Assembly: GCA_034670405.1 (NCBI GenBank)
Contig: JAXDDX010000298.1
Location: forward strand, 62,001 to 126,000
Source: Hoplostethus atlanticus
Taxonomy: Eukaryota > Chordata > Actinopteri > Trachichthyiformes > Trachichthyidae
Reading direction: 5' to 3'
Length of the DNA stretch: 64,000 nt
Shown here: piece after piece, positions 11,099 through 21,360 of the stretch
Position numbering within the stretch: position 1 is the first letter of the stretch
Layout: every line of letters starts with the position of its first letter
The notes under the pieces: model-generated
Told to the model about the DNA's origin: nothing
Databases searched by the model: none
The model's input: only the letters and a program-made list of their open reading frames with translations
Made by a program: the position numbers and the translations under genes

Positions 11099-11465
11099 AT
11101 ATATATATTTATATAATAATATCTGGTAATTATGGTGGGCCAAACAGGAAATATTTAAGTTCAGTAATACAAAGTTCAGTAATACAAAGTTCAGTAATCA
11201 AAGTTCAATAAAGTTCAGTAGTTCAGTATATATGTATATATAATAATATCTGGTAATTATGGGGGGCCAAACAGGAAATATTTATTGAACTTTGATATAT
11301 ATATATGATATATATATACATACATAATGATATATATACATCGGATTTGATATATATACAATGAACTTTGATATATATACAAATCTGATGTGTATATATA
11401 TAAAATCCTATGTGTATATATCAACGTTCAATAAATATTTCCTGTTTGGCCCCCCCTAGGTAATA
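11099..11465. repeat. AT-rich inverted-repeat (MITE-like) block
   Basis: GGGGGGCCAAACAGGAAATA near 11260 recurs inverted at about 11430-11457. A direct partial copy lies near 11135, and long TATATA runs separate the arms. Probably a small palindromic MITE with microsatellite growth. No gene. Confidence 0.6.
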
Positions 11466-12165
11466 ATCACTGGTCTTTCCTTTCTCTTGCCTTCCTTCCT
11501 CCATCTCTATCGCTGGCCAACTGCAGCCATCTCTTTATATATTTTTCAATCTCCTCATCTACTGCCTTCACACAAAATGGATTCAGCCAAACAGCACCTT
11601 TAGAAAGAGTCAAGGGAATGAAACAGAGTGAGAGACACAGTTTATACAAGGGGAAACAAATAGACAGACAGATAGACCCATACACCTACTAGAGACACAG
11701 GTGGATTACCGAACGGGCCTACCAGGCCCAGGGGCCCAAGGGCTCAGGGGGCCCCTAAACCAGAGCCTCTGCGTAAAGTCGCTCTTATTAGTGGGATTGC
11801 TGTGTAACAGAAGACCCACTATTGTAATCCGACTTTCTTCTTCTGTGCGCTTTTTTTGCTCACCTGTAGCCAGAAAACCGCTTGTGCCACATATGTGGTT
11901 CAGGTATCGAAATGTGCGTAATTATATGACAGGGTGTGCATTTGCATAAAACGTTCAGAAATTCGCACGATTTGCGAGTTATCGCAGAAAAACACGATTT
12001 TTTAAAAAAGGCGGTCGGCGTGTGTCATATGTCAAACTGTCCGGAATTATGTGTAGAAGTGTGCTATGTCTTTTCTAAGAGATACTAGTAGTACTTTAGG
12101 AATTATGAAGTACTTTGTACCGCTGCTGAGTCAGCAAAAAACGGCCATAGACTGTATTTTGAACT

Positions 12166-12790
12166 CTCCATAGACTTCAATGTATTTTGTACTCTCATAG
12201 ACTTCAATGTATTTGCAATGCAACTGCATTCAACTTCATTCAACTTTCAAGTACTACTAATAGTACTACTACATATGCCGCCATTTTGGATCAAGGTGGC
12301 CATTTTGGATCCAGCTAGAACACCTTAGCAATCACATAGACATCAATGTATTTCTAATGCAACTGCATTCAACTTCATACAACATTCTACTACTACTACT
12401 ACTACTACTACTACAATGCCGCCATTTTGGATCTTGGTGGCCATTTTGGATCCAGACCACCATTTTAGATCCAGTGAGTACACCTTAGCAATCACATAGA
12501 CATCAATGTATTTGTAATGCAATTGCATTCAACTTCATACAACTTTCAAGTACTACTACTAGTACTACTACAAATCCCGCCATTTTGGATCCAGGTGGCC
12601 ATTTTGGATCCAGACCACCATTTTAGATCCAGAGAGTACACCTTAGCAATCACATAGACCTCAATGTATTTGTAATGCAACTGCATTCAACTTCATACAA
12701 CTTTGAAGTACTATGACTAGTACTACTACAAATGCCGCCATTTTGGAACAGGTGGCCATTTTGGATCCAGCCACTAAACGTTAGCAATGA
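12166..12790. repeat. tandem block of about 155-bp units
   Basis: About four imperfect units contain CACATAGACATCAATGTATT, a CTACTACTA run and GCCGCCATTTTGGATC. The equivalent part of copy A (about 5600-5790) holds essentially one unit, so the block expanded in copy B or shrank in copy A. Confidence 0.8.
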
Positions 12791-12834
12791 CATATTAGAC
12801 CCTAGCAACGACTTATAAACAACGTAGGAACTAT

Positions 12835-14170
12835 GACACCTTAGCAACCAACTATGACACCCTAGCAACGGCCCAGGACACCCTAGCAACACCCTAGCAA
12901 TGGCCTAGGACACCCTAGCAACGGCTCAGGACACCCTAGCAACGGCCTAGGACACCCTAGCAACACCCTAGCAACCACCTAGGACACCCTAGCAATGGCC
13001 CAGGACACCATAGCAACACCCTAGCAATGGCCTAGGACACCCTAGCAACAGCTCAGGACACTCTAGCAACACCCTAGCAACTGCCTAGGACACCCTAGCA
13101 ATGGCCCAGGACACCCTAGCAACGGCCCAGGACACCGTAGCAACACCCTAGCAACGGCCTAGGAAACACCCTAGCAATGGCCCAGGACACCCTAGTAACA
13201 CCCTAGCAACGGCCCAGGACACCCTAGCAACACCCTAGCAACGGCCTAGGAAACACCCTAGCAACCGCCTAGGACACCCTAGCAATGGCCCAGGACACCC
13301 TAGCAACGGCCCAGGACACCGTAGCAACACCCTAGCAACGGCCTAGGAAACACCCTAGCAATGGCCCAGGACACCCTAGCAACGGCCTAGGACACCCTAG
13401 CAACACCCTAGCAACCACCTAGGACACCCTAGCAATGGCCCAGGACACCATAGCAACACCCTAGCAATGGCCTAGGACACCCTAGCAACAGCTCAGGACA
13501 CTCTAGCAACACCCTAGCAACTGCCTAGGACACCCTAGCAATGGCCCAGGACACCCTAGCAACGGCCCAGGACACCGTAGCAACACCCTAGCAACGGCCT
13601 AGGAAACACCCTAGCAATGGCCCAGGACACCCTAGTAACACCCTAGCAACGTCCCAGGACACCCTAGCAACACCCTAGCAACGGCCTAGGAAACACCCTA
13701 GCAACGGCCCAGGACACCCTAGCAACGGCCCAGGATACCCTAGCAACGGCCCAGGACACCCTAGCAACACCTGAACAACGGCCCAGGACACCCTAGCAAC
13801 ACCCTAGCAACGGCCTAGGACACCCTTGCAATGGCCTAGGACACCTTAGCAACACCCTAGCAACGGTCAAGGATACCCTAGCAACACCCTATCAACGGCC
13901 CAGGACACCCTAGCAACACCTTAGCAACGACCTTGGACACCCTAGCAACGGCCCAGGACACCCTAGCAACACCCTAGCAACAACCAAGGACACCCTTGCA
14001 ACGGCCCAGGACACCCTAGCAACACCCTAGCAACAGCCCAGGACACCCTAGCAACACCCTAGCAACGGACCAGGACACCCTAGCAACACCCTAGTAAAGG
14101 CCTAGGACACCCTATCAATGACCTTGGGCACCCTAGCAACCACCTAGGACACCCTAGCAACCAGCTGGTA
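12835..14170. repeat. minisatellite (CAACACCCTAGCAACGGCC type) with higher-order duplication
   Basis: About 1.3 kb of units alternate GGCCCAGGACACCCTAGCAA with an ACACCCTAGCAA spacer. Segment 12941-13262 repeats at 13381-13702 with one visible difference, a 440-bp higher-order period. It is the reverse complement of the array at 4503-5577. Confidence 0.95.
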
Positions 14171-14481
14171 CACGTTAGTGACCACCCAGTACAACAGAGT
14201 AATATATACTTCGCGGTTTGCCCATACAGCAATCCCACGCATTTTCCGTGGGAAATGCATTTCTAGTTAACTTTGCATTTTTTGTCGCATACGCTTACAT
14301 GAACCTAAAAAACTATTTTTGAATAGTTTAGGGGCCCACCTCTTGCAAAAATCAGGGGATGCCTTATTACAGATATAATATTGTTAAGCCAATTATTGTC
14401 ATTTTTCAAGAAAGAGAAGCTTCTGTGGGCTACAAATGTCCATTCCCATTAGATTGAGTAGCCTATAGAAACTGGTCGATA

Positions 14482-14730
14482 GTGGGCGCTATTAAAGTTT
14501 GTGAACTCGAGCCACAAGCCACAAGCTGCAGTAATTACGAAGGGGAGCGGCCATTCTCTCTCCTGTCCAGGATTAAAAATGAACTGAAAATCACGCAAAA
14601 ACGCCTCAAGGCACTTTCTCTCATGGCAATTGAGAGCGAATTGACCAATACATTGGACTTTGATGATATCATGGACGCACGACGCAGAGACAGGAAAAAA
14701 TGCACTGCATATGGTAAGGCTATTTTATGA
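14482..14730 (+). pseudogene. hAT transposase C-terminal (dimerisation) fragment
   Basis: The open frame includes GERPFSLLSRIKNELK, then ALSLMAIESEL, then LDFDDIMD. 'ER.FS.L.RIKN.LR...RL..L.L..IE' is the hAT C-terminal dimerisation region shared with ZMYM- and FAM200-like domesticated proteins. The upstream catalytic core is absent, consistent with replacement of the interior by the Helitron-like insertion. It lies on the plus strand near the element's right end, as expected for a 3' exon. Confidence 0.7.
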
Positions 14731-15161
14731 TTCATTGCTTGCTGTCAATTGTTTTTAGGCTTTGTTTTTGTTAATATTAGAGGTGGCGTAAACTTATCTC
14801 TTATTTGTGGTTGAGAGCGGTATTTTGTTAACGTGCTGTTAATTGAGTGTATGGTACCTGCGCTGTAAATCCTGTGTTGAAATACATGTGAATTTATTTC
14901 TAGTTATTGTGCTGTTGGCTTTGAGTGTTGCTGTGCTGTTAATCCTGTTGAGATGCAGGTGAATGTATGTCTCAGTTAATATGCTGTTGGCCTTAATTGT
15001 GTGTATGTGCGCTGTAAATCCTGTTGAGGTACAGGTGAATTTAGTTATTGTGCTGTTTGCTGCAACTGCGAGTGTACCTGCCCTGCCGCGTCCATGCCCA
15101 GGGGCCCATTGTCTCATAATCTGCCTATGACTAGACAATATGAACTAACTTAACAGTAAAG

Positions 15162-15572
15162 CACAAGTAGAGTCCACCATGATCCTTATCATATTTATTC
15201 ATTCCTTAAATATGTAAACGTTTTGATCCATAATGGATATTTGTCAGGTCAAACTAAAATGCATGTTCATTCATTCGCTTATAGACCATTCATCTCATCA
15301 TATCAAAATTGTGTTCTACTTTCAATTTGGTATGTCTATTTCCACAGGGTATTTTGCCTATCAATAGCTATTGTATGTTCTAGTTGAACCTCACCTGTCT
15401 TAAGTCTCATCACCTAACTGTCACCTGATGTGTAATGACACATCAGGTGACAGTTAGGTGATAAGTGAATTAATGAACATGGATTTTAGTTTGACCTGAC
15501 GGAAATCCATTGATCAAAACGTGGTTTCTATATATAAGGAAGAAATAAATATGGACTCTACTTGTCCTTGTT
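15162..15572. mobile_element. palindromic MITE-like element
   Basis: The ends ACAAGTAGAGTCCA and its inverse, and TGACCTGAC...GATCAAAACG near both ends, make a large imperfect palindrome. The centre, 15411-15433 and 15438-15460, is a perfect 23-bp inverted repeat around a 4-nt loop. The 'GATCAAAACGT...AATAAAT' stretch on the plus strand recalls Penelope-like terminal repeats, but that is speculative. Confidence 0.6.
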
Positions 15573-16610
15573 CTTGAATGCTTTGCACTAAGTCCAGCAC
15601 CCACTGTCTATGTGCGTATAACCAGGCTACAAACAAACTTAATAGTAACACACTTACTCAGTACAACTTTTTTCAAGGCAAGTGGTTCGAAAGCCTCCTT
15701 GCCATTGGCCCCCTTCCAATTGATATTTCTTGCCAGAGGGTTTGTGATGAGCTTTGAAAGGATGCGCCACACAGTTTCCTTTGTAGTCATCCCTCCAGCA
15801 AGGCCAAAATATGTGATCTGAAAAACAATAATTTAATATTTTTTATTGTATATAAAAGGTTGAAATTTCTGACATCAAGACTCAAAATATTCATAACAAT
15901 TGTATGTGCAGATTATTTATAATTTTAAGGTGAAAGTGTAGATTTCAAACCATTTTCCATATAAACTTTAGTGATAAATACAGCCCGTTAACCATACCAA
16001 GTTATTTTTTAGCTCTGGCTGGCTGGAGATTTTGAGTTCCAAATTGTTGAACTCTTCAAATGTGGAGATGGGGAGATTCATTTCTATCATAAGGTCTTCT
16101 GGGGCAGAGCCACTTGCTTTGGATCCCTGGAGATGCTGTAGAATCACTTTGTTCTGCTGTAGAATGGTCTGGTTCTGATGTTTTATGGTCTCCATCATGA
16201 TCAGTATCTCTCAAAGAATTGCTACCAAGAAAAAATCAAATCAAAACTAAAAACACAAACGCCTCAAATTAATTCTGATTTAAATCTGGAATTCAAATGT
16301 AATGGGTAGCCCGACCACTAAAAAAAAAAAGGGACTAGGGGTGCATTTCCATTTTCTGGTTGATTTAACTGAGCTCAATACACAGTTCACAGACAGTTGA
16401 GAACAGGTATAAATGAATTAATAATGGAATTTGCGGGGGGTTTTAAGGCTGTAAAGGTTTTGTTTACATTGGGTTTGTACAACATTGGAGTAAAATGCAC
16501 CTATATTCTAGTTCAATACAAGTTTCATATAGTTCTATGTTAAATATATTACCAAATAGCATATTTTTCACCTACAAGTCCAACTCTTCCATGTATATTA
16601 CATGTATATT

Positions 16611-17288
16611 GACAAAAGTTAATTGAAAGACTTCCAAGGCACTCTCTTTTCTCATAAAAAACTTTATTATATTGACTAATGCAAACATTAGTCCATTAGT
16701 ACATTATAAAATATTAAAATAATGCACCACCAACGTGTTGCAGCTTGGCTGCCTTCTTCAGGGAGCAGTGTACAAGCACAGGTGTATATAATCATTCTTG
16801 TTCTAACCTGAATGACTTGTCAGGTTAGAGCAAGTAGGGGTGGGCGATAATCGTGTTTATAATCGTAATAGTCATTTTAATTATGTAATCGTGGCAAATT
16901 TTCAAAATCGTTGGGGTGTGTGTGTGTGTGTGTAAAATACTACGTCGTGTTCAGTCACCCAACTAACGCCGGGTTCAGACCGGTTTTGACCGAGCTCCAC
17001 GGCCAGCTCGTGCCCTGCAGCGATAGTTTCGGCGCCTGGTCTATTTTTTTCCGCGAGCGAACCTGTCAAGCCGGGCAGGAAGTCAGACACAGGAACAACA
17101 TAGAGCATCCCGTCAAACCCTGTATAAAATAAATAATCGTTCATTAATCGCAATCGAGGTAAAAGTTTGAAATAATCGTGATATTGATTTTAAGTCATAT
17201 CGCCCACCCCTAAGAGCAAGTACATATTTAAGCCTTAAGTCTTGTGAGAGGAGAGCATGCCTTGGAAGTCTTTCAATTAACTTTTGTC
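16611..17288. mobile_element. 30-bp-TIR element with Penelope-like interior motif
   Basis: GACAAAAGTTAATTGAAAGA (30 bp in all, 16611-16640) is perfectly inverted at 17259-17288. On the minus strand the interior has CCTGAAGAAGGC...CAACACGTTGGTGG followed by AATAAAG, a pattern resembling the terminal repeats of Penelope-like elements. No reverse transcriptase is present. A hAT MITE interrupts it at 16835. It lies in the intron between exons 3 and 4 of the DUF4806-type gene. Confidence 0.5.
16835..17212. mobile_element. hAT MITE with perfect 8-bp target duplication
   Basis: TAGGGGTGGGCGATA at the left is inverted as TATCGCCCACCCCTA at the right. AGAGCAAG flanks both sides (16827-16834 and 17213-17220). 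The 378-bp element has no coding. It sits inside the 16611-17288 element, so it is the younger of the two. Confidence 0.92.
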
Positions 17289-18129
17289 TATTGCCCTGTT
17301 TTTCAAAGAGCACCTATTGCCACCATGACCCGGACCTGGATAAGCAGTTAGAAAATGGATGGATGGACCTTTCCCCAATACAAAGCGTTCAAGCCAAAGC
17401 AGCATTCCTTCTTCATTCTGTTGTTGTTGGATGTATATAAATATTTTCTACATTAATATGGTCAAATGTTTTTAATGCTTTTAACAAAGTGTTTATAGCA
17501 ATATTAAGGGGGTGCCAAACTGGTTCCAGCTTATCGCATATAAAATGTTTAACTTCAAAAGCCATGTGTCAAATTAAAATGCATATTCAGTAAAAACATT
17601 TTGAGCTTTATCTCAAAGATATAAGAACTCACGATTACTTGTGGGCTGCAGGGTAGAGATGCCAGATGCCAGAGGGCCAAGTGCCTCCAGATCTAGAGTT
17701 GAGAAGTTATTCTCAGGTCTCAAGAATTGTGGAGGTGCTACCACTGTAGGGGCAGAGGGTAGCGCCACATATTCATTTGGCCTAGATTTGTTGGCCTTAC
17801 AAGGCCTCTTTGCCACATCTTCACTCTCTTCATCCTCACTCTCGCTGAAGAGATGTGTTGTAAATAATTATAGTTAAGGTATAATATGCTTTGTAATAAG
17901 CAATATAATCAATATCAAAATATAAAGAGTGTGTGTGCAAAATGTTAAGTCTGCATAACTATAAAGTGTGTTATGATAAATCTGCATAAATATAAAGAGT
18001 GTTTGATTAAGCATGTAACCTAAAGATCATAAAGTAATCATAAAGTTTCAAAAACATAGTCTAAAAGTTTCCCCACAGTAATCACAAAGTTTTTAAAAAA
18101 AAATACAGTCTGAGGCCTTCTCACAATAA

Positions 18130-18715
18130 GGGTGTCCAAGGACGAGCTGCACAGGCCTCATTTTGATAAGAGGTACCTAGAAAAAGACAGGCGGGGCATG
18201 CGCAGACAGGAGAGGCCCAGGTGGCCATTACGTAATGGTGAACGGGAAAGTCCCCAATACTCCAGGTTTAACGGTTACGTAATGGAGTTAAACGGGAAAA
18301 CGGGACCGCCTACATGCCCACAAAGACCCCCCCATAAGACCAAATTTGGCGTTAAGACACCATTATTTTCTTGCTGACAAAGCTAAAATTAATGAAAACT
18401 GGGCGTAGAATCAGTATTCTCCACCCAGTTTTTAGGATATATAAGATCATGCACAGACAGTTGTATTTCAGTCTGGTTCCGGAACCAACTCAGGTTTTGT
18501 CTCTGTTGAAGCATCGAACTCTGATCTTCTCCAGTGACTTCTTTGAACCAGTTTGAGACTCCAATAACTACAGAATCTACAGAATTGTGAAGAAGATTAA
18601 GTGTTGGCGTGGAGGTCCGGTCTTCATCACTGGCCTGAAACCTGGGCTTCTTCCTCCGACAGGTGCTTGTTAGTCCCTCTGATATTCAAAGATACAATTT
18701 GTCACAATCCAAAAT
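18130..18715 (+). other. promoter- or LTR-like segment
   Basis: A TATATAAG box near 18438 follows a GC-richer stretch with two ACGTAATGG motifs (18232 and 18274), and a pyrimidine-rich region follows. The order resembles an LTR or polymerase-II promoter. No target duplication or retroelement coding was found, so the identity is open. Confidence 0.3.
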
Positions 18716-18979
18716 GGGTACAATCAGCTGGCACTTAATGTAATAGATTGTCTTAAACCCCATTTGGATTAGTTTCTCTAGGGGAGGTCAGGTAATTCAA
18801 TTTATTACAGCGCTATTCAGTAATTTTAATCCCGTCCGGAACGGCCATATCAGTGATTTTTCCCTCCTACCCCAGTAATAATTCCGGCCCCAAATACCTA
18901 CTGTTTTTCAGCAAACTCACGGGTGCACTGATAATTTTAGTACCGTCCGTCCGGATAGACATCTTGGTAATTTGAGATA

Positions 18980-19873
18980 TATACTGCTCAAAGAAATCCA
19001 TCACTGACCCACCGCCAAACCAGTCATGCTGGATGATGTTGCAGGCAGCATAACGTTCGCCACGGCGTCTCCAGACTCTTTCACGTCTGTCACATGTGCT
19101 CAGTGTGAACCTGCTCTCATCTGTGAAGAGAACGGGGCGCCAATGGCGAACCTGCCAATTCTGGTGTTCTCTGGCAAATGCCAATCGAGCTGCACGGTGC
19201 TGGGCTGTGAGCACAGGTCCCACTACAGGACGTCAGGCCCTCATGCCACCCTCATGGAGTCTGTTTCTGACAGTTTGGTCAGAAACATGCACACGAGTAG
19301 CCCGCTGGAGGTCATTTTGTAGGGCTCTGGCAGTGCTCCTCCTGTTCCTCCTCGCACAAAGGAGCAGATACCGGTCCTGCCACTAGGTTGTTGCTCTTCT
19401 ACGGCCCTGTCCAGCTCTCCTCGTGTAATGGCCCGTCTCCCGGTATCTCCTCCACGCTCTTGAGACTGTGCTGGGAGACACAGCAAACCTTCTTGCGACG
19501 GCACGTATGGATGTGCCATCCTGGAGGAGCTGGACTACCTGTGCAACCTGAATGGGCTGCAGGTACCGCCTCATGCTACCAGTAGTGACAAGGGCACTAG
19601 CAAAATGCAAAACTAGAGAAAAATCAGTCAGGAAGGATAAGGAGAGAGAAATGGTCTGTGCCCACCACCTGCAAAACCATTTCCTTTTTGGGGGTTGTCT
19701 TGCTGTTGCCTCTCCTGTCCACCTGTTGTCACTTTCATTTGCACCAAAGCAGGTGAAATTGATTCACAACTGTTTACGCTTCCTAACTGGACAGATCGAT
19801 ATCCCAGAAGTTTAATTGACTTGGTGTTATACTGTGATGATTAAGTGTTCCCTTAATTTCTTTGAGCAGTTTA
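18980..19873 (-). mobile_element. internally deleted Tc1-like element
   Basis: The termini TATACTGCTCAAAGAAAT and inverted TAAACTGCTCAAAGAAAT are flanked by TA on both sides (18978-18979, 19874-19875). At 894 bp it is shorter than the usual length of about 1.3-1.7 kb. The transposase reads on the minus strand and lacks its last third. It is nested in the Harbinger element, itself in an intron of the DUF4806-type gene. Confidence 0.85.
18990..19610 (-). pseudogene. Tc1/mariner transposase, 3'-truncated
   Basis: The N-terminal helix-turn-helix is recognisable: PIQVAQVVQLLQDGTSIRAV, then SPSTVSRAWRRYRETG. After a frame change the catalytic start appears as HWRPVLFTDESRF, including the first catalytic aspartate in FTDES. 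After GGGSVM the sequence runs straight into the terminal repeat, so the second Asp and the final Asp/Glu are absent. The enzyme cannot be catalytic. Confidence 0.85.
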
Positions 19874-20689
19874 TATCACAGAGTTCGCAGGCTCTTTAGA
19901 ACAAGAATTCTGCCGGGTATACTATTTCCTGGTGCGATGATCTTTTGCGCGCAATAGATAGCCTACCATATCACCAGCTGTCATTTTATCGGTTTGAAAT
20001 GGAAGCACTCGAGGAGGCTTTTGCTCTCTTGAATGAGATCAACGTACAATACAACGTTAGTGCTCCTGCTTGGGAGCCCATAAGAAGGCGGAAGATTAGA
20101 AGAGGCAGGTCCCGCAAACTGCTTCGATGGGAGTGACGTAAACATCCGGGTACGTCCGACAATTACATTCCTCCGTCTGTAAATTTTAATCCCGTCCGGA
20201 TTGATGACTGAAATTACTGAGGAGCCATGCAAATGTTTTATTACCCACGTTACCCTGTAAAACTAATCCCGTCCGAATGGGGCTTTATTATACAGCAACA
20301 CCTGACTAATGCACAAAGTAGTATTTAATATGCCCCTCTGCCAACATGTAACCCTCCAACAAAACCTGTCAGCACCACAGGTAATCAGGTATGTAGCAAC
20401 CAAGTAATAGCAACCAAGTTCTTACTCAGAGAAGGACATTTATTGACTCATCATATATCTAGCATTTTCTTTAATTCAAAGAAAACTGGGAAAATACTGT
20501 GAGCAAATGTCAGATTCTGGTTAGTCATACCTTCTTTTCCTCTTCAGGTATGCAGGGCGATCGTCATCCTCCTCCGTCACAGATAAATCTGCACTTTGTA
20601 GCACTTTTGGCAATTTCGATTTTAATTCAGCATAGGTGTCTGCAAGACAACAGTTAAACATATTTACTACCCACAAGGTAGATTAGATC

Positions 20690-21360
20690 ATTAAATTGTA
20701 CTGTCAAAATTGGTTGAAAGAAAAATAGTTGTAAAGTAATGTTTCCTAACACATCCAGCAGGCCCCCAGGGATTCCACGATCACATAATTTTCTGTGGAA
20801 AACTGGATGACGTACTGAAAACTTGATGGTCCGCAGAATAATAGAAAAAACACAGAATCCTACAGAAAACAGCCCGTAATTATCTGCTATTGTGTGTCAT
20901 CACTGCTAGATAGGGGGCAATTTACTTATTTACTTCTAGTTGGCATCCCTAGGTTTTTTCCTGCTACACAGGTTTAGCGCACATTTGCCATGGAGTGATT
21001 TGTTGGACCTGTGCAGTCCAAGTCAAAGGTTGGAAATATCTCTTCTGACCAAAGACTAACTTTGGTGTTTGTTGTCTTTGTCACAAAATGGCATTTTTGG
21101 CAGGCAGTGTTATATGGAATTTATATCACAGTTGAGGTGCGTTATCTGCCTGAAGTGTTATCTGGTTCATGGTCAGGCGCTCACGCACCGTCGCATGCGC
21201 GTGTTGTCAAAATTATGCAATTGCAGACAAGGAGAATGAACAAATGGGCTTGTGGATGGCACAGCTCTGGACCTTGCACACAGAAACCATAAAAAAACAT
21301 GCACAGAATAGTTTATAACAGTGTAATTTGAATCCCCATGTTTGATTACTCAAAAATCAT
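20690..21360. other. intron 1 of the DUF4806-type gene, no structured feature
   Basis: Mixed AT-rich sequence with an open plus-strand frame (21011-21292) that has no recognisable motif and no conserved start context. I see no terminal repeats here. Confidence 0.4.

Larger units (their letters stand above)
11982..14266 (+). mobile_element. Helitron-like element, copy B, with canonical 3' hairpin and CTAG end
   Basis: The right end has a CCCACG/CGTGGG hairpin at 14234-14252, then ten bases, then CTAG followed by T. This is the Helitron 3' signature (hairpin about 10-12 nt before CTRR, insertion before T). The proposed left end, A then TCGCAG, also fits the 5'-TC rule but is less certain. The interior contains a 155-bp tandem block and a minisatellite and no Rep/helicase gene. 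It inserted into the hAT of 11698-15129. Confidence 0.7.
11698..15129 (+). mobile_element. decayed hAT element hosting the Helitron-like copy B
   Basis: The left end CAGGTGGATTACCG...CAGGGGCCC and the inverted right end CATAGGCAGATTATG...GGGCCCCTGG are similar but diverged. Flanking octamers share only their last five bases, so the target duplication is weak. A hAT dimerisation-domain fragment at 14482-14730 reads toward the right end. Most of the interior was replaced by, or lost around, the insertion at 11982-14266. Confidence 0.55.
18756..20283. mobile_element. PIF/Harbinger element with TTA target duplication
   Basis: The left end AACCCCATTTGG and the inverted right end AGCCCCATTCGG are each flanked by TTA (18753-18755 and 20284-20286), the TWA preference of PIF/Harbinger. 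The motif AATCCCGTCCGG recurs near both ends. A plus-strand frame at 19945-20136 includes FEMEALEEAFALLNEI and could be the start of its transposase, cut off soon after. A Tc1 element interrupts it at 18980-19873. Confidence 0.75.

Noticed and set aside
12343-12528. Open frame with a run of valines
   Set aside because: It is only the translation of a CTA trinucleotide run inside a tandem repeat.
15438-15460. Hammerhead ribozyme at the palindrome near 15430
   Set aside because: The CTGATG-like string is part of a simple perfect inverted repeat; the GAAA and stem III core elements are missing.
18130-18715. Complete solo LTR of an endogenous retrovirus
   Set aside because: No TG...CA termini with a target duplication could be defined, and no retroviral coding is nearby; kept only as promoter/LTR-like.
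19026-19386. Plus-strand open frames at 19026-19386
   Set aside because: Antisense shadows of the Tc1 transposase.
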